A stretch of 64,000 bases of DNA from UBA4292 sp964648695. GTDB taxonomy: Bacteria; Bacillota; Clostridia; Lachnospirales; Lachnospiraceae. The notes under the pieces are model-generated. The model was not told the DNA's origin. It did not search any database and saw only the letters and a program-made list of their open reading frames with translations. Below, piece by piece: positions 1-7,989 of the stretch; position 1 is the first letter of the stretch; each line of letters begins with the position of its first letter. The translations under genes and the position numbers were made by a program. Where the stretch lies: assembly GCA_964648695.1 (NCBI GenBank), contig CAZYLH010000002.1:13655-77654 (forward strand), written 5' to 3'.

Positions 1-633
1 CAGATCTATCATCTCCTTTTCCTTCGTGATATCCCGAAGTACAACATTATATTTAAGGCGGAACATACTTCCCATATTTGTAGTTTTTACATTCACAAGG
101 TCATGGGAGGTGGTGTAGTCCTCAAAAATATCCTCAAAAACCTCTGTGTAATCAAGATCCTCCGGAATAGTGACTGATATAACCTTGTAAGCCTCGTTGT
201 TTTTTTTTGCTCCAAAATCAAGATGGCTGTAGAGAAGAAATATCGCGCACAGTATCAGGGTAAAGAGTATCGCATAACCAAGATATCCCATTCCTGAAAT
301 AAGACCAGCTCCCATCGCCAAAAACAGAGCGCAAATCTCCTTTGCACTTCCGGGCGCAGAGCGAAAACGCACTAAGCTGAACGCTCCTGCGACAGCCACA
401 CCTGTTCCCACATTTCCGTTTACCATCATGATCACCACACACACCGCAGCCGGCAAAAGCGCAAGGGTCATCACAAAACTCTTGGTGTAATGTGAGTGAT
501 ACATATAGACAAGCGCCATAATCAGTCCTATGATGATCGAGCATCCTAAACACAATAGAAAGTTTGTCACGCTGATCACCGATGTCAAATCCGTATCAAA
601 TAATCCACTAAACAATGATGATGCATTAAGCAC
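1..633 (-). CDS. DUF4956 family membrane protein (3' end beyond window)
   Basis: Reading the minus strand from a GTG at 633 gives 211 uninterrupted codons running off the window edge. The GTG sits 9 nt after a strong AGGAGG and overlaps the end of the polyphosphate polymerase gene by 8 bp, so the two are translationally coupled. The N-terminal half has about four hydrophobic segments (near residues 18-38, 48-66, 95-130). The central stretch GAFSLVRFRSAPGSAKEI is typical of DUF4956 proteins, followed by a soluble C-terminal domain. Family members usually lie beside VTC-domain polymerases, as here; a role as membrane partner in polyphosphate handling is inference. The next in-frame ATG would remove the first membrane segment, which argues for the GTG start. 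Confidence 0.85.
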   Translation of the reverse strand, partial: MLNASSLFSGLFDTDLTSVISVTNFLLCLGCSIIIGLIMALVYMYHSHYTKSFVMTLALLPAAVCVVIMMVNGNVGTGVAVAGAFSLVRFRSAPGSAKEICALFLAMGAGLISGMGYLGYAILFTLILCAIFLLYSHLDFGAKKNNEAYKVISVTIPEDLDYTEVFEDIFEDYTTSHDLVNVKTTNMGSMFRLKYNVVLRDITKEKEMIDL

Positions 634-1345
634 AGCCTACTACCTCCTTTTTCTTTCTCGGGTAAATTATTTTTTTATATGCTGTTCCATATTTTGAAAA
701 TGATGTCTTATAGATATGCTCCTCAGATAGGACATCAATCATCCAGAGCGGAATTGCGCCCGAGCACTTTATCTCCATGAGCGTTGTGCCCTCTGGAAGA
801 AGCGAAATGCCATATGGCTCAGAATTAAGGGAAAGCTCATTCTCCCTGCATAAGATATTTTCATCAAGCGTCACCCTAAAATCGGACTTGTCTTTTGAGT
901 AATATGCCTCCCTCTCGTATGAGAGATACACCGCCGGATGGATCCCCTTGTAGTACTGCAGGAAATACTCTATCTCTCTGGCAATCTGGCTATCTAAACG
1001 TTTCCCCCCATCCAAAAGCCACCTTGTGGCGTCCTTTCTTGGCATTGCGATACGGCGCTTATATACCACCTTTTCGTATTTCTTTTTCAGCTCCACAAAG
1101 ACAGTGGTCGCCTCATTTGCCTTACAATAGCTGCGGACGCGAAGCTTTTCCTTATACTGCGGTCCCTCTATAGAATGGCGGATCAGGCGATAGTCATCCG
1201 TGTCAAAATAGATGTTTCGTATTATCGTGCGTCCATACTTATCAAGCGCCATATATGGCTCCATCGCACTTAAAAGCTTTTGCTTTTGCTCTTTTGAGAG
1301 TAGGTATTTCTGTTCATATCTCTTAAAAATAGCTTGATAAGCCAT
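626..1345 (-). CDS. VTC-domain polyphosphate polymerase
   Basis: A 239-aa cytosolic protein with a VTC (triphosphate tunnel) domain over most of its length. Visible family signatures are FKRYEQKYLLS near the N-terminus, IIRNIYFDTDDYRLIRHS, KEKLRVRSY, VELKKKYEKVVYKRR and a late MEIKCSG strand; these supply the basic and acidic residues lining the tunnel. VTC domains polymerise inorganic polyphosphate from ATP. I chose the ATG at 1345, six nt after AGGAGGT, over an upstream ATG at 1363 that lies inside a hairpin and has no ribosome site. The gene precedes the DUF4956 gene in a coupled pair and lies 69 bp downstream of a sensor kinase gene. A perfect 13-bp hairpin covers its ribosome site (separate entry), which suggests translational or transcriptional control. 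Confidence 0.88.
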   Translation of the reverse strand: MAYQAIFKRYEQKYLLSKEQKQKLLSAMEPYMALDKYGRTIIRNIYFDTDDYRLIRHSIEGPQYKEKLRVRSYCKANEATTVFVELKKKYEKVVYKRRIAMPRKDATRWLLDGGKRLDSQIAREIEYFLQYYKGIHPAVYLSYEREAYYSKDKSDFRVTLDENILCRENELSLNSEPYGISLLPEGTTLMEIKCSGAIPLWMIDVLSEEHIYKTSFSKYGTAYKKIIYPRKKKEVVGCA

Positions 1346-1352
1346 AAAAAAC

Positions 1353-1387
1353 CTCCTGTACATTTGATATAAGTAAATGTACAGGAG
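1353..1387 (-). promoter_or_regulatory. 13-bp perfect hairpin sequestering the VTC ribosome site
   Basis: The arms 1353-1365 and 1375-1387 are exact reverse complements (CTCCTGTACATTT and its complement) around a 9-nt loop. In the minus-strand RNA the downstream arm contains most of the AGGAGG ribosome site of the polymerase gene and is followed by GTTTTTT and then the ATG. It therefore looks both like an intrinsic terminator and like a ribosome-site-masking stem. Either reading would limit expression of the polymerase relative to the two-component genes upstream. Confidence 0.75.
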
Positions 1388-1414
1388 AAACCTTGAAATT
1401 TGATTGAAAAACCT

Positions 1415-2653
1415 TTACTTTTTTTTGCGATTTATCGGCAGGGTGACGATAAATGTGACCTTGCCGCCCGAACACTGAACGCGAATACTTCCCTTATGCC
1501 CGGTCACGATAGCCTTTGCGATGGCAAGCCCTAACCCATAGTGATGGGAATCACCCGTTCTGACTGAATCTACGCGGTAGAAGCGGTCAAACAAATACTT
1601 TCGCTGCTCCGGAGGGATCCGCTCGCCATCGTTTATCACGCAAAGACACGCCTGAGCCTTTTCTTTTTTTAGCTGAATGCACACCTCATTTCCATTTAAA
1701 CTGTGCTGGATTGCGTTATCCACCAGAATTGTCATAAGCTGCTTTAGCTGCACATCATTTCCATGCACCAGTATGTTCTCAGCAACATCCACCTTAAGCT
1801 TTAGCCCGCGCTCATAAGCCATGGTCTCAAACGGGAGAATTTCCCCGTAGACCAGGCGGCTTAAATCAACCGTTCCCATTTGCACACGCACGTTTTCCGT
1901 CCTTGCAAGCTCAAGAAGCTGCGCGATAAGCTCTGACATTCTATCATTCTCATAGCGAATATTTGAAAGCCATGGGCTCTCTCCTGTTTCCTGGCTTAAA
2001 AGCTCTAAGTTTGTCTGAATAACCGCCACCGGGGTCTTTAGCTCATGACCGGCATCCGAAATAAACTGCCTCTGTCCCTTATATCTCTCCTCTAGAGGAG
2101 TGACAATCCAGTTTGCCAAAAACACGGAGAGGAAAAAGAGAAGTACCAAGGCAGCACCTCCAAAAATCATCGTGTAGTAAAACAATGTTCCTGCGCTTTC
2201 CATCATCAGGGTGTTATCTAAGAATGCCACCAGCATATATCCGCCCTTATCCTCCACAAGATATAGGAGATTATTCTCCATCCCCTCGCGCTTATCGCTT
2301 TCTATAATATCCAGTGCAAGCGCTGTAAGCGCCTCCTCATCCAGGATTTCAAGATTGGCCGTGTCAACATTTAACACCTGATTTGACTTTGAAACGGCAA
2401 CAGAATAAAAAGTGGAAAGCTCTGCCCGGGGCATGTCAAACGGCCCGGTTTCAGCCGAATTAAACTGTGCATAAAGCTCACCGGATTTTTCCTCTAAAGT
2501 ATACGACCTTACATACTGCTCTAAAAGCGCCCTGTTCTCATTTGTGAGATCTCTGTAGCTGGCAAGATATATAACGCAAAAGGTTCCCGCAAGCAGCAGT
2601 AACAGTATCGCCAAGATCGAGAGTATTATCTTCCATCTGGATCTTTTAAACAT
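1415..2653 (-). CDS. Two-component sensor histidine kinase
   Basis: A 412-aa membrane kinase that autophosphorylates and passes phosphate to the adjacent response regulator. TM1 is at about 8-31, an extracytoplasmic sensor region spans about 32-157, and TM2 is at about 158-181. The H-box AGHELKTP puts the phospho-acceptor at His203, and the ATPase domain shows NAIQHS, an FDRFYRVD stretch and GLGLAIAKAI. Only about 22 residues separate TM2 from the H-box histidine, so a full HAMP linker is missing. It overlaps the regulator gene by 8 bp, so the two are cotranscribed with the regulator first. The signal sensed is unknown; the genes downstream suggest a link to polyphosphate or the envelope. Confidence 0.92.
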   Translation of the reverse strand: MFKRSRWKIILSILAILLLLLAGTFCVIYLASYRDLTNENRALLEQYVRSYTLEEKSGELYAQFNSAETGPFDMPRAELSTFYSVAVSKSNQVLNVDTANLEILDEEALTALALDIIESDKREGMENNLLYLVEDKGGYMLVAFLDNTLMMESAGTLFYYTMIFGGAALVLLFFLSVFLANWIVTPLEERYKGQRQFISDAGHELKTPVAVIQTNLELLSQETGESPWLSNIRYENDRMSELIAQLLELARTENVRVQMGTVDLSRLVYGEILPFETMAYERGLKLKVDVAENILVHGNDVQLKQLMTILVDNAIQHSLNGNEVCIQLKKEKAQACLCVINDGERIPPEQRKYLFDRFYRVDSVRTGDSHHYGLGLAIAKAIVTGHKGSIRVQCSGGKVTFIVTLPINRKKK

Positions 2654-3326
2654 TTACATACCTCAGCTCATAGCCAACCCCGCGCACCGCCTTAATCTGC
2701 GTCTTGGCGTGGATAAAATTTAACTTCTTTCTGACAAAGGACATATACACCTCTACGTTATTATACTCTGCGTTGCTGTCATATCCCCAGATCTTTACCG
2801 CCAACTGCTCCCTTGTAAGAACCTGCCCCTGATTGATGATCAGATATTCCAAAATATGCATTTCCTTCTCACTAAGGCGCACATGCTCCTTGTCACAGGT
2901 AAGCATTAAACTGTCCTTTTTTAACGTGATGTCCCCAAACTTTAGCTCACTGCTGTCTAATACAGCGCTCCCTCTGCGGCTTAGGGCTCTTAAGCGCGCG
3001 AGAAGCTCCTCCGTCATAAAGGGCTTTGTCAGATAATCATCCGCCCCGCAGTCAAGACCCTTTACCTTATCCTCCAGCTCACTCTTTGCCGTGAGCATTA
3101 AAATCGACGTCCTGATACCCTGATTTCTGGCGCTCTTTGCGATCTCATAGCCGTTTTTTCCAGGAAGCATGACATCTAAGATGGCAAGATCATAGATTGC
3201 GGTCTCTAATGCTATCAAGCCCTCCTCACCGTCTGAAAAATGATCCACCTCATAGCCCGCATTTTTCAAAACCGCACACAGCGCCTGCGCCATGCGATGC
3301 TCATCCTCCACCAAAAGGAGCCTCAT
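2646..3326 (-). CDS. OmpR/PhoB-family response regulator
   Basis: A 226-aa DNA-binding regulator. The receiver domain (about 1-115) has the acidic pair in LLLVEDE, the phospho-acceptor Asp in LAILDVMLPG (about residue 51), the conserved TA and the Lys in LTKPF (about 101). A winged-helix DNA-binding domain follows (about 130-224) and ends in the usual IKAVRGVGYELR. I place the start at the ATG at 3326, 9 nt after AGGAGG; a TTG at 3332 would be only 3 nt from it. It is the first gene of the regulator-kinase-VTC-DUF4956 run. Confidence 0.93.
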   Translation of the reverse strand: MRLLLVEDEHRMAQALCAVLKNAGYEVDHFSDGEEGLIALETAIYDLAILDVMLPGKNGYEIAKSARNQGIRTSILMLTAKSELEDKVKGLDCGADDYLTKPFMTEELLARLRALSRRGSAVLDSSELKFGDITLKKDSLMLTCDKEHVRLSEKEMHILEYLIINQGQVLTREQLAVKIWGYDSNAEYNNVEVYMSFVRKKLNFIHAKTQIKAVRGVGYELRYVNV

Positions 3327-3348
3327 TTTCAAACACCTCCTATCAAAT

Positions 3349-3397
3349 CAGGGTAGTCACGCCCTCACTTGCTTTACGTAAGGACATAACTACCCTG
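3349..3397. other. Inverted repeat between dacA and the response regulator gene
   Basis: The 9-bp arms CAGGGTAGT (3349-3357) and ACTACCCTG (3389-3397) flank a 31-nt loop in the regulator leader, just ahead of its ribosome site. On the plus strand the stem is followed by TTTTTT, but no plus-strand gene ends here. On the minus strand there is no clear U-tract, so terminator function after or before these genes is uncertain. It could be an operator or leader structure. Confidence 0.4.
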
Positions 3398-3408
3398 TTT
3401 TTTATAGA

Positions 3409-4842
3409 CTACTTATACCACTCATCCGTGTCGATGCGGTGTTTGCGCCTTTTTCTTCGCTTCTTTTCCGACATGGTTACATAGGCAAAGCCTGTTGCAA
3501 GCAAAATCATCAGCACAACGCACACAATCAAAATCACACGGATAATGCTTCCCTTACTGCCATCGGACAGATTGTCGCTCTGATCATCCACATCCACACC
3601 GGGGATTCGCGTATACTCCTCCTCCGTTGTCGCTGTAGCCACCGCGTCATCATCCGCTTCCTCGGCAACACTTGCGAGGAGCTGCTCTATGTCTACGGAT
3701 TCTCTGGTGGTTTCCTGCTGGCTCTGGGATGGATCATATTCATCCTCAGGCTCTTGTGTAGTGAGATAGTCGCTGTGCACATAATAGTAGGAGCTCATAT
3801 ACTCGATCATACTCCACTCGCCCCAAGTGGCAACCCGTGTAACGGCCTGTCCGTACTGCAGTGAGCCAAGGACGCTTGTCCCAACAGAGCTTGGATATGA
3901 GCGCACCTTTAAGGAGTTTGTTTTATAGACGTAAACTGTCTCCTCATTCTCCTCCCAGGTCATGTCCGTATACTCACCGTCAAAATATCCCCTGGCGTAT
4001 TCTAAAAGCTTTAAGGTGTCGTTGTAAAACTCATCATCCGTGGATCCCATGATAACGATCACCACATCGTGTCCGTTAAACTGCGCCGCAGTACAAAGAG
4101 TTCTTCCCGCCTCTGTGGTGCGGCCTGTTTTTCCCGCATACACCTCCGGATAGATGATGGTGCCATTCACAATAGAATGGCTGGAAGAGATCTCCCTGCT
4201 TGCAGAGTAATTTGTGGCACTTATCTCATATTCGTAGGTGGTCGCCATCTGAAGAAAGGCCTGATTTTTTATCGCCTCACCAAAGATAAGCGCCATGTCT
4301 CTGGCTGTGGTGTAGTGATCCTCACTGTGGAGACCGTGAGCGTTGACAAAGTTGGTATTCACACAGCCAATCTCCTGTGCGCGCTCATTCATAAGCTCTG
4401 CAAACGCCTCTGTGCTTCCCGCAACCGTGATTCCAAGCTGTGCGGCGCACTCATTTGCGGAGACTAAAAACATACCGTACAAAGCGTCCTCCACAGTCAT
4501 CACCTCGCCGACTGACGCCGAAGGCTCAAGAGTGGAGCTGTCGCTTGTCATCTCGCTAAGAGCCGCCTCTGTAAAGGTGATCTCCTCATCCAAATCCTCT
4601 ATAAGCTCGCAAACCAAAAGCGCTGTCATAATTTTTGTTATGCTGGCAGGGTAATATACCGTATCCTCATTCTTTCCCAAAATCACGGTGCCATCAGTAA
4701 CATCATAGATAACAAATCCCTCAGCCGCGGTCTCCACGGTGGTCGGGTATGGTAAATCATCTGCAAGAGCTGTTAAGGGCATAGTGCAGATCATTAACAC
4801 TGTCAAAACCAGGCAGGATATATGTCTGATTGTTTTTTTCAT
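3409..4842 (-). CDS. dacA: D-alanyl-D-alanine carboxypeptidase (DD-peptidase S11) with SH3 domain and C-terminal anchor
   Basis: A 477-aa secreted penicillin-binding protein that trims the terminal D-Ala from peptidoglycan stems. A signal peptide ends near residue 28 (PLTALADD). All three penicilloyl-enzyme motifs are present: SITK (Ser67/Lys70), SAN (Ser128-Asn130) and KTG (238-240). A bacterial SH3-like domain follows (about 303-362, with LKVRSYPSSVGTSVLGSL). Then comes a disordered acidic Glu/Asp/Thr segment, a membrane helix at about 432-455 and a basic cytoplasmic tail. C-terminal membrane attachment is typical of DD-carboxypeptidases, though usually by an amphipathic helix rather than a full TM. 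The gene has its own good promoter (4917-4945). Confidence 0.93.
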   Translation of the reverse strand: MKKTIRHISCLVLTVLMICTMPLTALADDLPYPTTVETAAEGFVIYDVTDGTVILGKNEDTVYYPASITKIMTALLVCELIEDLDEEITFTEAALSEMTSDSSTLEPSASVGEVMTVEDALYGMFLVSANECAAQLGITVAGSTEAFAELMNERAQEIGCVNTNFVNAHGLHSEDHYTTARDMALIFGEAIKNQAFLQMATTYEYEISATNYSASREISSSHSIVNGTIIYPEVYAGKTGRTTEAGRTLCTAAQFNGHDVVIVIMGSTDDEFYNDTLKLLEYARGYFDGEYTDMTWEENEETVYVYKTNSLKVRSYPSSVGTSVLGSLQYGQAVTRVATWGEWSMIEYMSSYYYVHSDYLTTQEPEDEYDPSQSQQETTRESVDIEQLLASVAEEADDDAVATATTEEEYTRIPGVDVDDQSDNLSDGSKGSIIRVILIVCVVLMILLATGFAYVTMSEKKRRKRRKHRIDTDEWYK

Positions 4843-4916
4843 CTTAAATAGTGCTCCTTACTGTTTTGCACGTCCAAGCCGTGCTCACTTTCGCATGACT
4901 TTTTGACATCCGTCTC

Positions 4917-4945
4917 ATTATATGACATTTCTTTTTAATAGGCAA
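4917..4945 (-). promoter_or_regulatory. Sigma-A-type promoter of dacA
   Basis: On the minus strand TTGCCT (4940-4945) and TATAAT (4917-4922) are separated by exactly 17 bp. The expected transcript starts near 4910, giving a leader of about 68 nt before the dacA ATG. Confidence 0.75.
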
Positions 4946-4958
4946 CCCGTTTTCGCCC

Positions 4959-4999
4959 AAAAAATAATGTTGGAGTCAAAAGCCCCCCAACATTATTTT
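4959..4999 (-). terminator. Rho-independent terminator after the APH-type kinase gene
   Basis: The 13-bp perfect arms 4961-4973 and 4987-4999 (AAAATAATGTTGG and complement) form a hairpin that on the minus strand runs into a U-rich tract, five bases after the stop codon at 5004. It ends the thrS-tkt-kinase transcript and separates it from the dacA promoter. Confidence 0.85.
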
Positions 5000-5003
5000 A
5001 CAG

Positions 5004-5957
5004 TCACAGATTCAGATGCATGGTCGCGTCCGCATACTGCTTCCACATGTTTTTAAAAAAGAATTCATCCTGATATTCCCTACAATAATACTCCACGATC
5101 CAAGTAAGACAGAGGTATAGATCATACCAGTAAACCCTCCTCTGCTCCGTGGGGGAAAATGGAACCATTCCGTACCCCCTGTAGAACGCCTCGTTGTGGT
5201 TATGCGTCCTAAATCCGGACTCCATCAGAGGATCCGCCCAGAGACATCTCTCCCAGTCAATGATCCCCTGTATCTCGCCATCCTTAATAAAGATGTTCCC
5301 ATCCCAAAGGTCCCAGTGCACAAGGCAGGGAGTCTTAACCTCGTCAAAACAGCTCCTGTCCTTTTCCAAGTGCTTTACAAAGGTACTCTGGTCATAGTGC
5401 AGGTCGATATTATAGTGCCGACAGTCCCCCAATATATCATTAAGCATCGCATAAAAAGCCTCATACCAGCTGGAGCGCTGGCGGGTTTTTCTCCCAAAAT
5501 ACCCAAATTTGGTACCGTGGACACTGTTTATTAGCCGGTTTACTTTTCCTAACTCCTCGTCGATGGTTTTTTGCGTCTCCTTTGTAAGAGACTTTCTCAC
5601 CTTATGAAGGCTGTCTCCGTCTAGGTATTCCATAAAGAAATACTCGGAGTCAAGGATCGTTTTGGCCGCGTCATAATAATACATGGCAGGAACCGCTACG
5701 CTGGTGAAGTTTTTCATCTTCTGGAGCATTGTCACCTCGGTGTACATGATGTTCTTCTCATAACTCATGACACGGACATTGTCCTTAGGCGCCACCTTTA
5801 AAACCACATCCTTACCTGACTCAAGCCGAATGTGATAGGTGGCGTTAAAATACCCCTCGTGCATCTCCTCCACCGTCTGCGGCTTACAAAAGAAAGTCTT
5901 TTGCACCATCAGATGGATCTTGTCATAGGGAACCTCTTGTTTTGTCAAGCTCTGCAT
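5004..5957 (-). CDS. APH/choline kinase-like phosphotransferase
   Basis: A 317-aa cytosolic protein of the aminoglycoside phosphotransferase fold. The Brenner-type catalytic motif is VHWDLWDGN (His-x-Asp then Asn) and the metal-binding Asp follows in IIDWE. The N-lobe has a beta-strand Lys in GKDVVLKVA. In this superfamily such proteins phosphorylate small molecules (aminoglycosides, choline, sugars, homoserine); nothing here fixes the substrate, and I do not infer antibiotic resistance. It starts 21 bp after transketolase, behind a GGGGG ribosome site, so it is cotranscribed with tkt. Confidence 0.8.
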   Translation of the reverse strand: MQSLTKQEVPYDKIHLMVQKTFFCKPQTVEEMHEGYFNATYHIRLESGKDVVLKVAPKDNVRVMSYEKNIMYTEVTMLQKMKNFTSVAVPAMYYYDAAKTILDSEYFFMEYLDGDSLHKVRKSLTKETQKTIDEELGKVNRLINSVHGTKFGYFGRKTRQRSSWYEAFYAMLNDILGDCRHYNIDLHYDQSTFVKHLEKDRSCFDEVKTPCLVHWDLWDGNIFIKDGEIQGIIDWERCLWADPLMESGFRTHNHNEAFYRGYGMVPFSPTEQRRVYWYDLYLCLTWIVEYYCREYQDEFFFKNMWKQYADATMHLNL

Positions 5958-5978
5958 GAGATAACCCCCTAAGACGTC

Positions 5979-7967
5979 TTAAAACAGCCCCTTCATGGCG
6001 GTGGCAACATTTTTTGCCGTAATGCCAAATTTTTCAAAAAGTACGCTCGCCGGAGCGGATGCGCCAAAGCTATGCATCGTCACGTACGCACCGTCAAGAC
6101 CTATGTATTTGCCCCATCCAAAATCAGATAAGGCCTCGGCAGCCACTCTCCTTCTGACTGACCCCGGAAGCACCGACTCCTTGTACTCATCGCTCTGTGC
6201 ATCAAACACATCCGTGCACGGCATGGAAACAACTGACACATCAATCCCTTCCGTTAAAAGCGTCTTCTGAGCCTCCACGGAAATTGAAACCTCGGAGCCG
6301 CTGGCGATGATGATGCCGTCCGGCGTATCCTTCTTTGAGGGTGAGATCACATATCCGCCCTTTAGTGCCTCCTTAGAGGAGCCCTCCATCTGAGGAAGAT
6401 TTTGGCGTGTCAGCACCAGCGCGGTGGGCGTGGTTCTTGATGTAACCGCGTAGTACCATGCAGCGGCAGTCTCCGTGGCATCACACGGGCGGAAAACAGA
6501 GAAATTTGGCATTGCCCTTAGCATTGCAAGCTGCTCTATGGGCTCGTGGGTGGGGCCATCCTCGCCAACGCCAATGCTGTCATGCGTCAACACATAGGTT
6601 AAAGGCACGCCCATGATGGATGAGAGCCTCGCCATGGGCTTTACATAATCCGAGAACACAAAGAAAGTGGAAACAAATGCCCTAAGCCCTCCGTGAAGCA
6701 TTATGCCGTTTCCAATAGCCGCCATAGCAAGCTCACGAACACCAAAGTGGATGTTTCGTCCCGCATAAGTGTCTTTGCTAAAATCACCGCAGTCATTCAT
6801 ATATGTCTTGGTAGAAGGAGCCAGATCCGCAGCGCCTCCAAAGAGGTTTGGCAGTATCTCCTTTAGCTTTTGCAACTGCTTTCCGGAAAGATTTCTTGTA
6901 GCCTCCGGCTTATCATCATAGGCCCAGAAAGCCTCATTATCTATCAGCTTATCAGCAGCTCCCTCATCGTGGTACTGCTCCCAGAGTTTTTTAAGCTCGG
7001 GGTAAGCCGCGCAGTAAGCCGCAAACATACTCTGCCACTCCTGCTCCTTTTCCTCACCCTTCTTTGCTAATTTGTCGTAATTTTTATAAACCTCATCCGG
7101 CACAACAAAGGCTTCCTTTTCCGGCCAGCCTAAGTTTTCCCTAAGAGCCGCAACGTTATCTGCGCCAAGAGGCTCGCCGTGAGCGCTTGCCTTACCTTGC
7201 TTTTCCGGGCAACCGTAGCCGATCTGGGTCTTCACCGTTATAAATGAGGGGCGTGTGTGATCCGCCTTTGCCGCCTCTATAGCCATCGCGATGGCATCAA
7301 GGTCATTTCCGTCCTCCACGGTAAGAGTCTGGAAGCCAAACGCCTGCATACGCTTTTCTACATTTTCGGTAAATGCGATGTCGGTGCTTCCCTCGATTGA
7401 GATTTTGTTAGAATCGTAGAGCACGATAAGCTTAGAAAGCCCCAGCGTTCCTGCCAGCGAAAATGCCTCTGAAGAAATCCCCTCCATCATGCAGCCGTCG
7501 CCGCCAAGCACAAATGTATAGTGATCGACTACCGGGTATCCTTCACGGTTAAACACTGCCGCCAGATGAGCCTCCGCCATAGCCATTCCCACAGCCATTC
7601 CCATGCCTGCTCCTAAAGGACCCGTGGTTGCCTCCACGCCGACAGTGTGGCGATACTCCGGATGTCCGGGGGTTAAGGATCCATCCTGTCTAAAGTTCTT
7701 TAAATCCTCCACCGTAAGCCCATATCCGAACAGGTGAAGCAGTGAGTAAAGAAGTGTGGAACCATGACCTCCGGAGAGGATAAAGCGATCCCTGTTCTCC
7801 CAGTTTGGATCTTTCGGGTTATGCCTCATGTGATTAGCCCAGAGCTCATATGCCATCGCCGCACTTCCTAAGGGAAGCCCTGGATGACCGGAATTTGCCT
7901 TCTGCACTGCATCCGCTGACAGCACTCGAATGGCGTTTACTGACAGGGTGTCTATCGTTTTGCTCAT
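5979..7967 (-). CDS. tkt: Transketolase
   Basis: A 662-aa thiamine-diphosphate enzyme moving two-carbon units between sugar phosphates in the non-oxidative pentose phosphate pathway. It is full length for the family. Visible features are the N-terminal NSGHPGLPLGSA, the ThDP/metal motif GGDGCMMEG, the pyrimidine-domain FGVRELAMAAIGNG with its catalytic Glu, and THDSIGVGEDGPTHEPIEQL. It sits between thrS (22 bp upstream) and the APH-type kinase (21 bp downstream) in one transcript. Confidence 0.97.
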   Translation of the reverse strand: MSKTIDTLSVNAIRVLSADAVQKANSGHPGLPLGSAAMAYELWANHMRHNPKDPNWENRDRFILSGGHGSTLLYSLLHLFGYGLTVEDLKNFRQDGSLTPGHPEYRHTVGVEATTGPLGAGMGMAVGMAMAEAHLAAVFNREGYPVVDHYTFVLGGDGCMMEGISSEAFSLAGTLGLSKLIVLYDSNKISIEGSTDIAFTENVEKRMQAFGFQTLTVEDGNDLDAIAMAIEAAKADHTRPSFITVKTQIGYGCPEKQGKASAHGEPLGADNVAALRENLGWPEKEAFVVPDEVYKNYDKLAKKGEEKEQEWQSMFAAYCAAYPELKKLWEQYHDEGAADKLIDNEAFWAYDDKPEATRNLSGKQLQKLKEILPNLFGGAADLAPSTKTYMNDCGDFSKDTYAGRNIHFGVRELAMAAIGNGIMLHGGLRAFVSTFFVFSDYVKPMARLSSIMGVPLTYVLTHDSIGVGEDGPTHEPIEQLAMLRAMPNFSVFRPCDATETAAAWYYAVTSRTTPTALVLTRQNLPQMEGSSKEALKGGYVISPSKKDTPDGIIIASGSEVSISVEAQKTLLTEGIDVSVVSMPCTDVFDAQSDEYKESVLPGSVRRRVAAEALSDFGWGKYIGLDGAYVTMHSFGASAPASVLFEKFGITAKNVATAMKGLF

Positions 7968-7989
7968 AGTCGATCTCCTTTATTTCCTT

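Noticed and set aside
218..553. A 111-codon minus-strand frame
   Set aside because: It is a shadow of the DUF4956 gene, whose own frame is open from 633 to the window edge and has clear membrane and family features.
5004..5957. Aminoglycoside resistance gene
   Set aside because: The APH fold is shared by many metabolic kinases; position after transketolase gives no support for resistance.
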